The position numbers and the translations under genes were made by a program. Shown here one piece after another: positions 17,161-25,252 of a DNA stretch of 28,819 nt. Within the stretch, counting starts at the first letter, position 1, and every line of letters begins with the position of its first letter. A model generated the notes under the pieces. That model had not been told where the DNA came from, ran no database searches, and saw only the letters and a program-made list of their open reading frames with translations. Where the stretch lies: positions 1 through 28,819 of the forward strand of contig CAAGAB010000220.1 in NCBI GenBank assembly GCA_900767685.1, written 5' to 3'. Origin of the DNA: an uncultured Coprococcus sp. Its GTDB lineage: Bacteria; Bacillota_A; Clostridia; Lachnospirales; Lachnospiraceae.

Positions 17161-18294
17161 ATGGGCAGCACAATAGTTGACGTTTTGACAAATTTAGCTA
17201 ATCAGACCGGTTTTGCAAGTCTTGACTGGAGGAATTACGTTATGATCTTTATAGCGTTTGCTTTCATGTATCTTGCGATCGGAAAGGGGTTTGAGCCACT
17301 TCTTCTTGTCCCTATCTCATTTGGTATGTTTCTTGTAAACATGTTCCCAGATATTATGGCAGAGGGCGGCTTGTTACATTATTTTTACCTGCTTGACGAG
17401 TGGAGTATCTTACCTTCACTTATATTCATGGGTGTCGGTGCCATGACAGATTTCGGTCCGCTTATCGCGAATCCGAAGAGTTTTCTGCTCGGCGCAGCAG
17501 CTCAGTTCGGTATTTATACAGCTTACTTCCTTGCATTCCTTATGGGATTCAATGGTAAAGAGGCTGCAGCTATATCAATCATCGGTGGTGCTGATGGCCC
17601 TACATCTATCTACCTGGCTGGTAAGCTCGGCATGGGTGGAACACTTCTCGGACCTATAGCAGTTGCAGCATATTCGTATATGTCACTTGTACCTGTTATA
17701 CAGCCACCTATCATGAAGGTTCTCACAACAAAGAAGGAGAGACTTGTAAGAATGCCACAGCTCAGACCTGTAACCAAGATCGAGAAGATACTCTTCCCTA
17801 TCATTGTTACACTTGTGGTAGTTCTTATCCTTCCAACAACAGCTCCACTTGTAGGTATGCTGATGCTTGGTAACCTCTTCAGAGAGTGTGGCGTTGTAAA
17901 GCAGCTCACAGAGACAGCTTCAAACGCTCTTATGTATATCGTTGTTATCTTACTTGGTACTTCAGTAGGTGCATCTACAAGTGCAGAGGCATTCCTTAAG
18001 ATGAGTACACTTAAGATCGTATTCCTTGGTCTTGTCGCATTTGCAGTTGGTACAGCAGCCGGAGTTCTCTTCGGTAAGCTCATGTGTTGGGCGACAAAGG
18101 GTAAGGTTAATCCGCTTATCGGTTCTGCTGGTGTATCAGCCGTTCCAATGGCAGCCAGAGTATCACAGAAGGTTGGAGCACAGTATGATCCTACGAACTT
18201 CCTTCTGATGAATGCTATGGGACCAAACGTTGCAGGTGTTATCGGTACAGCCGTAGCAGCTGGTACTTTCCTTGCAATATTTGGAATTAATTAA
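17161..18294 (+). CDS. Na+-pumping decarboxylase beta subunit (OadB/MmdB/GcdB family)
   Basis: This 377-residue polytopic membrane protein couples decarboxylation of carboxybiotin to Na+ export. Key motifs are present: IGGADGPTSIYLAGKLG with Asp145, equivalent to the essential Asp203 of Klebsiella OadB, and NAMGPNVAGVIGTAVAAG (Asn351, Asn356, Gly359) in the region that binds Na+ near the C-terminus. Hydrophobic segments are spread along the whole chain, with the pseudo-symmetric re-entrant pattern expected of the family. Length matches methylmalonyl-CoA and oxaloacetate decarboxylase beta subunits. The ribosome-binding site is TAGGAGG just upstream. The family member type (OadB, MmdB or GcdB) cannot be separated by eye. 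Confidence 0.95.
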   Translation: MGSTIVDVLTNLANQTGFASLDWRNYVMIFIAFAFMYLAIGKGFEPLLLVPISFGMFLVNMFPDIMAEGGLLHYFYLLDEWSILPSLIFMGVGAMTDFGPLIANPKSFLLGAAAQFGIYTAYFLAFLMGFNGKEAAAISIIGGADGPTSIYLAGKLGMGGTLLGPIAVAAYSYMSLVPVIQPPIMKVLTTKKERLVRMPQLRPVTKIEKILFPIIVTLVVVLILPTTAPLVGMLMLGNLFRECGVVKQLTETASNALMYIVVILLGTSVGASTSAEAFLKMSTLKIVFLGLVAFAVGTAAGVLFGKLMCWATKGKVNPLIGSAGVSAVPMAARVSQKVGAQYDPTNFLLMNAMGPNVAGVIGTAVAAGTFLAIFGIN

Positions 18295-18410
18295 GAATTT
18301 AGGCAATGAATTCAGAAGCTGTGACGATGATTTATACTATGAACAGATAGTGAATCAGAAAAAAAGTTAATCGAAAAAGTCATGGCATAATTTTATAGGA
18401 GGACGATAAA

Positions 18411-19817
18411 ATGGCAGATAAGAAACCGATAAAGATTACGGAAACCGTACTGCGTGATGCGCATCAGTCACTTATAGCTACTCGTATGACAACCGAGCAG
18501 ATGCTTCCTATCATCGACAAGATGGATAAGGTTGGTTATCATTCAGTAGAGTGCTGGGGCGGCGCAACATTCGATGCATCACTTAGATTCCTTAAGGAGG
18601 ATCCATGGGAGAGACTTAGAAAGCTCAGAGATGGATTCAAGAATACAAAGCTTCAGATGCTCTTCAGAGGACAGAATATCCTCGGATACCGTCATTATGC
18701 AGATGATGTTGTAGAGTATTTCGTACAGAAGTCAATCGCAAATGGTATTGATATCATTAGAATATTTGACTGTCTGAACGATCTTAGAAACCTTCAGACA
18801 TCAGTTAAGGCTTGTAACAAAGAGGGTGGACATGCCCAGGTAGCTCTTTCATATACACTCGGTGATGCATATACTCTGGATTACTGGAAGGATATGGCAA
18901 AGAGAATCGAGGATATGGGAGCAGATTCAATCTGTATCAAGGATATGGCCGGACTTCTTGTTCCAAATAAGGCTACAGAGCTTGTACAGGCACTCAAGGA
19001 TGGTTCAAGCCTTCCAATTCAGCTTCATACACATTACACATCAGGTGTAGCTTCAATGACATACCTCAAGGCTGTAGAGGCTGGATGTGATGTCATCGAT
19101 ACAGCAATCTCACCTCTTGCGCTTGGTACATCACAGCCTGCAACAGAGGTTATGGCCAAGACATTTGAGGGAACAGAGTTTGATCCAGGTCTGGATCAGA
19201 AGCTTCTGGCTGAGATAGCAGACTACTTCAGACCACTCAGAGAAGAGTGGATCGCAAGCGGTCTCTTAAATCCAAAGGTTCTTGGCGTTAACGTTAAGAC
19301 ACTTCTCTACCAGGTACCTGGTGGAATGCTTTCAAACCTCGTATCACAGCTCAAGGAGATGGGTGCTGAGGATAAGTTTGAGGCCGTTCTTGAGGAGGTT
19401 CCAAGAGTTCGTAAGGACTATGGTGAGCCACCACTTGTTACTCCTTCAAGCCAGATCGTTGGCACACAGGCAGTTCTCAACGTCGTAACAGGCGAGAGAT
19501 ACAAGATGTGTACAAAGGAGTCAAAGGCACTTGTACGTGGCGAGTATGGTCAGTCAGTAAAGCCTGTTGATCCAGAGGTTAAGAAGAAGGTTATCGGCGA
19601 TGAGGAGCAGATCACATGTCGTCCAGCAGATCTTCTTGAGAATGAGCTTGACAAGATCGAGAAGGAGATGATCCAGTACAAGCAGCAGGATGAGGATGTG
19701 CTCACATATGCACTGTTCCCACAGGTTGCTACTGATTTCTTCAAGTACAGAGAGGCTCAGCAGAAGAAAGTCGATGTGACACTTGTAGACAAGGATAGCA
19801 CAGCTTATCCAGTATAA
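18411..19817 (+). CDS. Keto-acid carboxyltransferase subunit, OadA/transcarboxylase 5S-like, without biotin domain
   Basis: This 468-residue TIM-barrel carboxyltransferase belongs to the pyruvate carboxylase/oxaloacetate decarboxylase alpha family. It transfers CO2 between oxaloacetate/pyruvate and biotin. Divalent-metal and catalytic residues are visible: Asp16 in LRDAHQSL, the carbamylated Lys177 in CIKDMAGLL, and His206 and His208 in HTHYTSG. The C-terminal conserved region (VPGGMLSNLVSQL, PPLVTPSSQIVGTQAV) is present. The chain ends without the C-terminal biotinyl domain of classical OadA, so it must use the separate carrier encoded upstream. It resembles the 5S subunit of propionibacterial transcarboxylase in this. 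A 116-base gap precedes it, longer than others in the operon, with TGGCATAAT at 18383-18391 as a weak extended -10. The ribosome-binding site is TAGGAGG. Confidence 0.92.
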   Translation: MADKKPIKITETVLRDAHQSLIATRMTTEQMLPIIDKMDKVGYHSVECWGGATFDASLRFLKEDPWERLRKLRDGFKNTKLQMLFRGQNILGYRHYADDVVEYFVQKSIANGIDIIRIFDCLNDLRNLQTSVKACNKEGGHAQVALSYTLGDAYTLDYWKDMAKRIEDMGADSICIKDMAGLLVPNKATELVQALKDGSSLPIQLHTHYTSGVASMTYLKAVEAGCDVIDTAISPLALGTSQPATEVMAKTFEGTEFDPGLDQKLLAEIADYFRPLREEWIASGLLNPKVLGVNVKTLLYQVPGGMLSNLVSQLKEMGAEDKFEAVLEEVPRVRKDYGEPPLVTPSSQIVGTQAVLNVVTGERYKMCTKESKALVRGEYGQSVKPVDPEVKKKVIGDEEQITCRPADLLENELDKIEKEMIQYKQQDEDVLTYALFPQVATDFFKYREAQQKKVDVTLVDKDSTAYPV

Positions 19818-19835
19818 TAATATAAAAGACGACCA

Positions 19836-19858
19836 GATATCGGATGTTTTCTGATATC
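19836..19858 (+). other. Nine-bp hairpin after the carboxyltransferase operon
   Basis: GATATCGGA (19836-19844) pairs with TCTGATATC (19850-19858), with one G-U, around a five-base loop. It is followed by an A-run and not Ts, so by itself it is not an intrinsic terminator. It lies just before the stronger hairpin at 19868. Confidence 0.6.
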
Positions 19859-19867
19859 AAAAAATAG

Positions 19868-19904
19868 AGAGGCAGAGCTCCTCAATCGGAGTTTCTGTCT
19901 CTTT
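19868..19904 (+). terminator. Terminator of the carboxyltransferase operon
   Basis: A 14-bp stem with one bulged T and a few G-U pairs (19868-19881 with 19888-19902) closes a six-base loop and leads into CTTTG. The T-run is short, so some read-through into the flavoprotein gene, which starts 31 bases later, is plausible. Confidence 0.75.
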
Positions 19905-19935
19905 GTATATATACGTTTAAATATTTGGAGATATT

Positions 19936-21192
19936 ATGGCGAAGAAAATAATTGTTATCGGAGCAGGTGCTGCCGGAATGATGGCTGCGATCACAGCCGG
20001 CAAAACGGCAGAAGTGTTATTGATAGAGAAAAACGACAGAGTTGGCAAAAAGCTTTTTATCACAGGAAAGGGAAGATGCAATGTTACAAATGCAGGTGAT
20101 GCAGATGTTTTTTTCAACTCGGTAGTTACAAACAGCAAGTTTATGTATAGTTCATTTTATTCATTTGATAACAATATGGTGATGGACTTTCTTGAAAAAG
20201 CATCATGCCCGCTCAAGGTTGAGCGTGGTGGGAGAGTTTTCCCGGTCAGCGATCATTCATCTGATGTAATAGGTGCATTCAAGACGTTGATAAATAGGAA
20301 CCATAACATAAAATTGTTGACAGATTCAAATGTTTTACAGATCAAATGCGAAGATGGACAAGTTACAGGAGTTGTTATACAGGAAAAAGAAAACAAAAAG
20401 AACAGAGAGATCGATTGTGACGCGGTGATAGTGGCTACAGGCGGAATGTCGTATCCGCTTACTGGATCCACGGGTGATGGCTACAAGTGGGCAGAGAAGT
20501 GTGGACACACGATAAAGGAACTTTCACCATCTCTTGTTCCGTTTGAGATAGAGGAAAAATGCTGCAGGGATATGATGGGATTGTCACTCAAGAATGTTGA
20601 TCTGCATATAAAATGCGGCAAGAAAAAAATATTTGATGAGCAGGGGGAGATGCTGTTTACCCACTTTGGAATAAGCGGTCCGCTTGTGATAAAGGCATCG
20701 GCATATATTCACAGATATATAGGTAAAGAGATAGAGTTGTATATAGATCTTAAGCCGGCTATGGATGAACAGATGCTTGATACAAGAATACAAAAAGATT
20801 TTGCGAAGTATGCGAATAAAGACTTCAGAAATTCACTGACAGATCTCCTTCCGGTAAAACTCATACAGCCAGTTGTAGAAAAGACCGGGATAGATCCTTT
20901 TAAAAAGGTCAATTCTGTTACAAAAGATGAAAGATTGACATTGGTCCGTGTGTTAAAGCATTTTGAGCTGACATTTGTTGGCTTGAGAGATTACAATGAG
21001 GCGATAATCACCAAGGGTGGTGTGAACGTCAAAGAGGTAGATCCATCCACAATGGAATCTAAGATAGTAAAAAATCTTTACTTTGCCGGAGAGATACTGG
21101 ATCTGGATGCTCTCACAGGAGGATTTAATCTTCAGATCGCATGGTCAACAGGATATCTGGCTGGACTTTCTGCGGCTGAGAGTTTAGAATAA
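19936..21192 (+). CDS. HI0933/YhiN-family FAD-dependent oxidoreductase
   Basis: The protein has 418 residues. A dinucleotide-binding motif GAGAAG sits at 9-14, followed by VLLIEKNDRVGKKLFITGKGRCNVTN, the signature of the YhiN/HI0933 (BaiN-like) flavoprotein family, and by VATGGMSYPLTGSTGDGYKWA. A C-terminal FAD motif LYFAGEILDLDALTGGFNLQIAWSTG closes the Rossmann part. The reaction of most members is unknown. A BaiN relative has been proposed in bile-acid metabolism, but nothing in the neighbourhood supports that here. GGAG (19927-19930) is only five bases before ATG. The promoter must overlap the upstream terminator region. The gene lies next to cmk and ispH-rpsA, a neighbourhood I recall from other Clostridia. 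Confidence 0.9.
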   Translation: MAKKIIVIGAGAAGMMAAITAGKTAEVLLIEKNDRVGKKLFITGKGRCNVTNAGDADVFFNSVVTNSKFMYSSFYSFDNNMVMDFLEKASCPLKVERGGRVFPVSDHSSDVIGAFKTLINRNHNIKLLTDSNVLQIKCEDGQVTGVVIQEKENKKNREIDCDAVIVATGGMSYPLTGSTGDGYKWAEKCGHTIKELSPSLVPFEIEEKCCRDMMGLSLKNVDLHIKCGKKKIFDEQGEMLFTHFGISGPLVIKASAYIHRYIGKEIELYIDLKPAMDEQMLDTRIQKDFAKYANKDFRNSLTDLLPVKLIQPVVEKTGIDPFKKVNSVTKDERLTLVRVLKHFELTFVGLRDYNEAIITKGGVNVKEVDPSTMESKIVKNLYFAGEILDLDALTGGFNLQIAWSTGYLAGLSAAESLE

Positions 21193-21209
21193 TTTGCAGA
21201 TATGCAAAT
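21192..21209. repeat. Short palindrome upstream of cmk
   Basis: ATTTGCA (21192-21198) and TGCAAAT (21203-21209) form a perfect seven-base inverted repeat around GATA, overlapping the stop of the flavoprotein gene. It is too weak and lacks the T-run of a terminator. It may be a protein site or chance. Confidence 0.4.
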
Positions 21210-21243
21210 ATAAAAATTATCGGTACATAAAGGAGAAATTGAC

Positions 21244-21906
21244 ATGAATATAGCGATAGACGGGCCTGCTGGAGCGGGCAAAAGTACAATAGCAAAGAAA
21301 GTATCAAAGGAGCTTGGATTTATATATGTTGATACCGGAGCTATGTATAGGGCGATTGCAGTTCATCTTATTGATAACAATATATCTGCTGACGATGAGG
21401 CTGAGGTTGAAGCTGATATAGCTGATATTCTCATAGAAATAAAGTATGAAGATGGATCACAGCAGGTCTATCTGAATGAAACAAATGTTACTGGAAGGCT
21501 TAGGACAGAAGAGGTTGGCAACATGGCATCGAAGTCATCGGCTCTGCCTTGTGTCAGAGAAAAACTTTTGTCCTTACAACGTGAATTGGCTGCTAAAAAT
21601 GATGTTGTTATGGATGGACGTGATATAGGTACAAATATTCTTCCGAATGCTGAATTAAAGATTTACCTGACTGCATCTGTGGAAATCAGAGCACGGAGAA
21701 GGTACGATGAACTTGTGACAAAGGGTGAAACAAATCTTGATCGCCGTAAGATAGAACAAGATATTGCAGCAAGAGATAAGCAGGATATGGAGAGAAAGAT
21801 TGCTCCTCTGAAAAAAGCTGATGATGCGGTTCTCGTTGACAGTTCAGATATGGATATAAATGAAGTTGCTGAGACGATCATCAGACTTGCAAAAGAAAGA
21901 GAATAG
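21244..21906 (+). CDS. cmk: Cytidylate kinase
   Basis: This 220-residue cytosolic kinase phosphorylates CMP and dCMP with ATP. The P-loop GPAGAGKST is at about 7-15. The family motifs FIYVDTGAMYRAIAVHL (NMP-binding) and VVMDGRDIGTNILPNAELKIYLTA follow, and RRRYDELVTKGE and RDKQDMERKIAPLKKADDAVLVDSSDM complete the lid and C-terminal regions. Length is usual (220-230). AAGGAG lies just upstream of ATG. The gene sits 24 bases before ispH-rpsA; cmk beside the S1 gene is a pairing shared with Escherichia coli and Bacillus. Confidence 0.97.
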   Translation: MNIAIDGPAGAGKSTIAKKVSKELGFIYVDTGAMYRAIAVHLIDNNISADDEAEVEADIADILIEIKYEDGSQQVYLNETNVTGRLRTEEVGNMASKSSALPCVREKLLSLQRELAAKNDVVMDGRDIGTNILPNAELKIYLTASVEIRARRRYDELVTKGETNLDRRKIEQDIAARDKQDMERKIAPLKKADDAVLVDSSDMDINEVAETIIRLAKERE

Positions 21907-21930
21907 TATATAATATAGGATGGTTTGAAT

Positions 21931-23886
21931 ATGGAGATATTGTTGGCAAAGTCTGCCGGTTTCTGCTTTGGCGTACAGCGAGCGGTGGATACGGCTTACG
22001 AGCATGCTGATGAGGAGAATGTATACACGTATGGCCAGATTATTCATAATGAAGAGGTTGTGGGAGATCTGGAAAAGCACGGTGTCAAAGTGATAGAGGA
22101 TGATGATGATCTAAATCTGATAAAAGACAGTAAAGTGATCATCAGATCCCATGGTGCAGAAAAATGGGTGTATGATATCCTAAAGAAAAACAACAACGAA
22201 ATAATTGATGCTACATGTCCATTTGTGAAAAAAATTCATAACATAGTTATGGAGGAATGTGAGAAGGGGCGCACGATTGTTATTGTCGGAGACAGAAAAC
22301 ACCCGGAAGTCAAGGGTATAATGGGATGGTGTAGCAGCGAGCCGGTTGTTATAGGAACTGAGGAAGAAGCAGAAAAATTCGTTCAGACATGTCTAGACGG
22401 AGGAAATAACGGCTGCAATGATATATCAATAGTGAGTCAGACAACTTTTAATTACAGAAAATTTAATAATGTTGTTGATATTATTCGAAATAAATTGTAT
22501 AATGTTACTGCTTATAAGACTATCTGTAATGCTACGTCTGTGCGTCAAAGGGAGGCGCAGGAGATTGCATCAAAGGTAGATGCCATGATTGTTATAGGTG
22601 GTCGAAATAGTTCTAATACTCAGAAATTATATGAGATTAGCAAAAAAGAATGTGAGAATACTTACTATATACAGACACTCGTTGATTTGGATTTGACTAC
22701 TTTTGAATCCGTTAGTAGGGTAGGTATTACAGCTGGGGCATCTACCCCAAACAAAATTATTAAGGAGGTTCATGGTAGGATGGACGAGATGAATTTTGCA
22801 GAATTATTAGAGAATGATGAGAGCAGAGGCTCAATCAAGACAGGAGAGATAGTAGAGGGCAGAGTTATCGATGTAAAGCCGGATGAGATCATTGTTGATA
22901 TCAGTTACAAGTCAGATGGTGTTATTCCAAGAAATGAATATACAAACACACCAAATGCAGATCTTACAGAGCTTGTACATGTAGGTGACACTATCACAGC
23001 TAAGGTTGTAAAGACAAATGATGGTGAGGGTTCAGTCCTTCTCTCATACAAGAGAGTTGCTGCTGAAAAGGCGAATGAGAAGCTTGAGGCTGCTCTTGAG
23101 TCTGGCGAGATCCTTACAGGTAAGGTTGTACAGGTTGTAAGTGGTGGACTTAACGTTATGTATGATGAGACAAGAGTGTTTATCCCTGCAAGTCTTGTAT
23201 CTGATGCATATGAGAAGAATCTTGATAAGTACATGGATCAGGATGTTGAGTTTGTTCTTACAGAGTATCAGCCAAAGAAGAGAAGAATCATAGGTAACAG
23301 AAAGCAGATCATCGTTGCAAGAAAGGCAGAGGCTGCTAAGGAACTGTTTGATAGAATAGAAGTCGGAATGACTGTAGAAGGTGTTGTTAAGAATGTGACA
23401 AGCTTTGGCGCATTCATCGATCTCGGCGGTGCTGATGGACTTCTCCATATCTCAGAGATGTCATGGGGCAGAGTTGAGGATCCTAAGTCAGTTCTCAAGG
23501 TTGGCGACAAGGTTAAGGCATTCATCAAGAATATTGATGGTGAGAAGATTGCACTCAGCCTTAAGTTTGATGATACAAATCCATGGCTTAACGCTGATGA
23601 GAAGTATGCTCCTGGTACAGTGGTAACAGGTAAGGTTGCAAGAATGGCTGATTTCGGTGCCTTCATTGAGCTTGAGCCAGGTGTTGATGCACTTCTTCAT
23701 GTATCACAGATTTCATATGATCATGTCAATAAGCCAGAGGATGTATATAAGGTTGGCGATGTTGTAGAGGCAGAGGTAGTAGAGTGCAATGCAGCAGACA
23801 AGAAGATCAGTCTTAGCGTAAAGAGCTTGCTTCCAGTTCCAGGCGAGACGGAGTATGTTGACGAAGACACTGACAGCGAGGAGTAG
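21931..23886 (+). CDS. ispH-rpsA: IspH-S1 fusion: HMBPP reductase plus four-domain ribosomal protein S1
   Basis: The protein has 651 residues. Residues 1-283 are 4-hydroxy-3-methylbut-2-enyl diphosphate reductase, last step of the MEP isoprenoid pathway, with the three [4Fe-4S] cysteines Cys12 (GFCFGV), Cys96 (ATCPFV) and Cys199 (CNATSVRQ). Residues from 284 form four S1 RNA-binding domains (about 300-375, 390-465, 470-540, 555-630) and an acidic tail. Such fusions are known in Clostridia. ATG 21931 is preferred over a TTG two codons earlier; AGGA (21917-21920) is upstream. Codon use changes abruptly at the junction: lysine is 8 AAG and 15 AAA in the IspH part, but about 31 AAG and no AAA in the S1 part. 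A perfect AAGGAGG lies inside the frame at the junction. Confidence 0.95.
   Translation: MEILLAKSAGFCFGVQRAVDTAYEHADEENVYTYGQIIHNEEVVGDLEKHGVKVIEDDDDLNLIKDSKVIIRSHGAEKWVYDILKKNNNEIIDATCPFVKKIHNIVMEECEKGRTIVIVGDRKHPEVKGIMGWCSSEPVVIGTEEEAEKFVQTCLDGGNNGCNDISIVSQTTFNYRKFNNVVDIIRNKLYNVTAYKTICNATSVRQREAQEIASKVDAMIVIGGRNSSNTQKLYEISKKECENTYYIQTLVDLDLTTFESVSRVGITAGASTPNKIIKEVHGRMDEMNFAELLENDESRGSIKTGEIVEGRVIDVKPDEIIVDISYKSDGVIPRNEYTNTPNADLTELVHVGDTITAKVVKTNDGEGSVLLSYKRVAAEKANEKLEAALESGEILTGKVVQVVSGGLNVMYDETRVFIPASLVSDAYEKNLDKYMDQDVEFVLTEYQPKKRRIIGNRKQIIVARKAEAAKELFDRIEVGMTVEGVVKNVTSFGAFIDLGGADGLLHISEMSWGRVEDPKSVLKVGDKVKAFIKNIDGEKIALSLKFDDTNPWLNADEKYAPGTVVTGKVARMADFGAFIELEPGVDALLHVSQISYDHVNKPEDVYKVGDVVEAEVVECNAADKKISLSVKSLLPVPGETEYVDEDTDSEE
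22762..22791 (+). promoter_or_regulatory. Internal Shine-Dalgarno and candidate second start for free S1
   Basis: AAGGAGG (22762-22768) lies inside the fused gene. In-frame ATGs follow at 22780 (11 bases away) and 22789. An out-of-frame ATG at 22772 opens a six-codon peptide (MVGWTR) whose TGA overlaps the ATG at 22789. Initiation here would give a free 365-368 residue S1 protein. A weak promoter-like TTGAAT (22703) to TATTAC (22725) pair with 16-base spacing lies upstream. Confidence 0.5.
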
Positions 23887-23973
23887 TCTTTCTGAACTGC
23901 AATAACTGAAAAGAAATAAATATGTAAAAAGAATAATTTAGGATTTATTACAATATAATATCTTATAAAAATC

Positions 23974-24016
23974 AAACAGGAATCTCAGTTTATAGAGATT
24001 CCTGTTTTGCATTTTT
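23974..24016. terminator. Bidirectional terminator between convergent genes
   Basis: AAACAGGAATCTC (23974-23986) pairs perfectly over 13 bp with GAGATTCCTGTTT (23995-24007). The + strand continues TGCATTTTTG, and the minus strand continues GATTTTTATAAG. It can therefore end both the ispH-rpsA transcript and the minus-strand exonuclease transcript. Confidence 0.9.
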
Positions 24017-24098
24017 GTTTATATGACTTGAAAATTCGATGTATGATATGATTCCAATTTGATATGTTCCAGAGTAAAAGCAGAATATACAGAAGCAG

Positions 24099-25163
24099 TC
24101 ATGGGGCAAACACAGGCTTTATCATTTTCTGTATATATGACGTGCTAAGTTCCTTATTTTCGTACATTTCCTTTGACAGTCTTATGAATTTTTGTCCATT
24201 TAATCCACCATCATAAAACAGATCAGCTTTTTCAAAAGGTGGTGCAGGAATAAAAGTATCATTTACTGGAGTGAAGGCAGTATCCTTGGTTGCACGCTCC
24301 TTGTGTGAACTATCTACATATTCAGCCATGGATTTATGGATAGCCATGCCTTCCACTGGAAGATAATAGTAATTCCTGTAATCTTTAAAATAGAATCTCA
24401 TAATTTTCTGAACAACCGGCACAGATACATTTAGCAGATTTCCAACTGCATTTATTCGAATATCCGGAGCTGCGAAAGTTATTCTACATGGCAGTGAAGG
24501 AATGTTGCATATAAAATCCAACGAATCTTCAGTTACTTTAATCTCGGATATATCCAATTGCGTACAAGCTGAAGGTATATTTAGAAATGCAGTTATTGAT
24601 ATCAATCCACGTACATCATCGTGGTTGTGGGTCATGAGATCGTTTAGCAGCATTTCTGAACCCGATGAACGATATTCTTTATACGTGTTTATCAGTTTGC
24701 CTCCGGATATGAATATGTTTCTTTTAAAGCCTACCAGATTTTCTACATCAATCTGTTTCATGGAGCTGAGATTAAATAATTTTTTGTACTTTCGAGTAGT
24801 CTTGTATATATCAACGCTGATGATATTGTCGAAACAGCAATCAATGTCGAAAAGCTTCATTTTAGTCTGCATGTAAGGAATATCAAAAGTGTCTCCATTG
24901 TAAGAGATGATGTATTTGTATTTTGATATATATTTGGCAAATTCGTTGAGCATCTCAGGTTCGGACTTCCCATCATCATTGAATAGAAATCTTGTATAGA
25001 ACTGTCCTTTATGTATATATCCCAATCCGATAAGATACAGATCAGAACGGTTGGCACTTAATCCTGTTGTCTCTATATCGAAATAGAGTATGTCGCCCGG
25101 AGTGTTAGAAATGCAGGCGGTGTTTACGGTGATATCTTTTTCCTCATATTCAAACGTATTCAT
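24099..25163 (-). CDS. YprB-like RNase H-fold 3'-5' exonuclease family protein
   Basis: This 354-residue protein has an N-terminal DEDD-type ribonuclease H-like domain of the YprB family. YFDIETTGL (about 28-36) gives the first Asp and Glu, ISYNGDTFDIPYM (about 86-98) the second Asp, and HNHDDVRGL (about 180-188) the last acidic residue and preceding His. The C-terminal 150 residues have no motif I recognise; some homologues carry tetratricopeptide-like repeats there, but they are not obvious here. It probably acts on single-stranded DNA or RNA, and the substrate is not known. The start is supported by AAGGAG five bases upstream on the minus strand. It is the only minus-strand gene, divergent from ruvA and convergent with ispH-rpsA. 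Confidence 0.85.
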   Translation of the reverse strand: MNTFEYEEKDITVNTACISNTPGDILYFDIETTGLSANRSDLYLIGLGYIHKGQFYTRFLFNDDGKSEPEMLNEFAKYISKYKYIISYNGDTFDIPYMQTKMKLFDIDCCFDNIISVDIYKTTRKYKKLFNLSSMKQIDVENLVGFKRNIFISGGKLINTYKEYRSSGSEMLLNDLMTHNHDDVRGLISITAFLNIPSACTQLDISEIKVTEDSLDFICNIPSLPCRITFAAPDIRINAVGNLLNVSVPVVQKIMRFYFKDYRNYYYLPVEGMAIHKSMAEYVDSSHKERATKDTAFTPVNDTFIPAPPFEKADLFYDGGLNGQKFIRLSKEMYENKELSTSYIQKMIKPVFAP

Positions 25164-25184
25164 ATGTACTCCTTTCTGTCTGAT

Positions 25185-25213
25185 ATTATACTAGCCGTGT
25201 ATTCTCAAAAAGG
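25185..25213 (-). promoter_or_regulatory. Promoter of the minus-strand exonuclease gene
   Basis: On the minus strand TATAAT occupies 25190-25185, a perfect -10 box, placing the start site about 15 bases before the coding ATG. The -35 region at 25213-25207 (CCTTTTT) is poor. Confidence 0.5.
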
Positions 25214-25223
25214 CAATCAAATA

Positions 25224-25252
25224 TTCACAATCGATAAATATTGTGATATAAT
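25224..25252 (+). promoter_or_regulatory. Strong sigma-A promoter of ruvAB
   Basis: TTCACA (25224-25229), a 17-base spacer and a perfect TATAAT (25247-25252) are preceded by TGA at 25244-25246, giving an extended -10. The start site would be near 25259, leaving a leader of about 125 bases before ruvA in which I see no clear structure. Confidence 0.8.
25225..25246. promoter_or_regulatory. Palindrome inside the ruvAB promoter, candidate operator
   Basis: TCACAAT (25225-25231) and ATTGTGA (25240-25246) form a perfect seven-base inverted repeat with an eight-base spacer. It begins within the -35 box and ends at the base before the -10 box. A dimeric repressor bound here would block the promoter. 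It does not resemble the GAAC-N4-GTTC LexA box expected for SOS control in Firmicutes. Confidence 0.5.

Noticed and set aside
19936..21192. Bile-acid gene baiN
   Set aside because: The family matches, but no other bai gene is nearby and the neighbours are cmk and ispH-rpsA, so a bile-acid role is unsupported.
25225..25246. LexA (SOS) box before ruvA
   Set aside because: The palindrome is TCACAAT-N8-ATTGTGA and does not fit GAAC-N4-GTTC.
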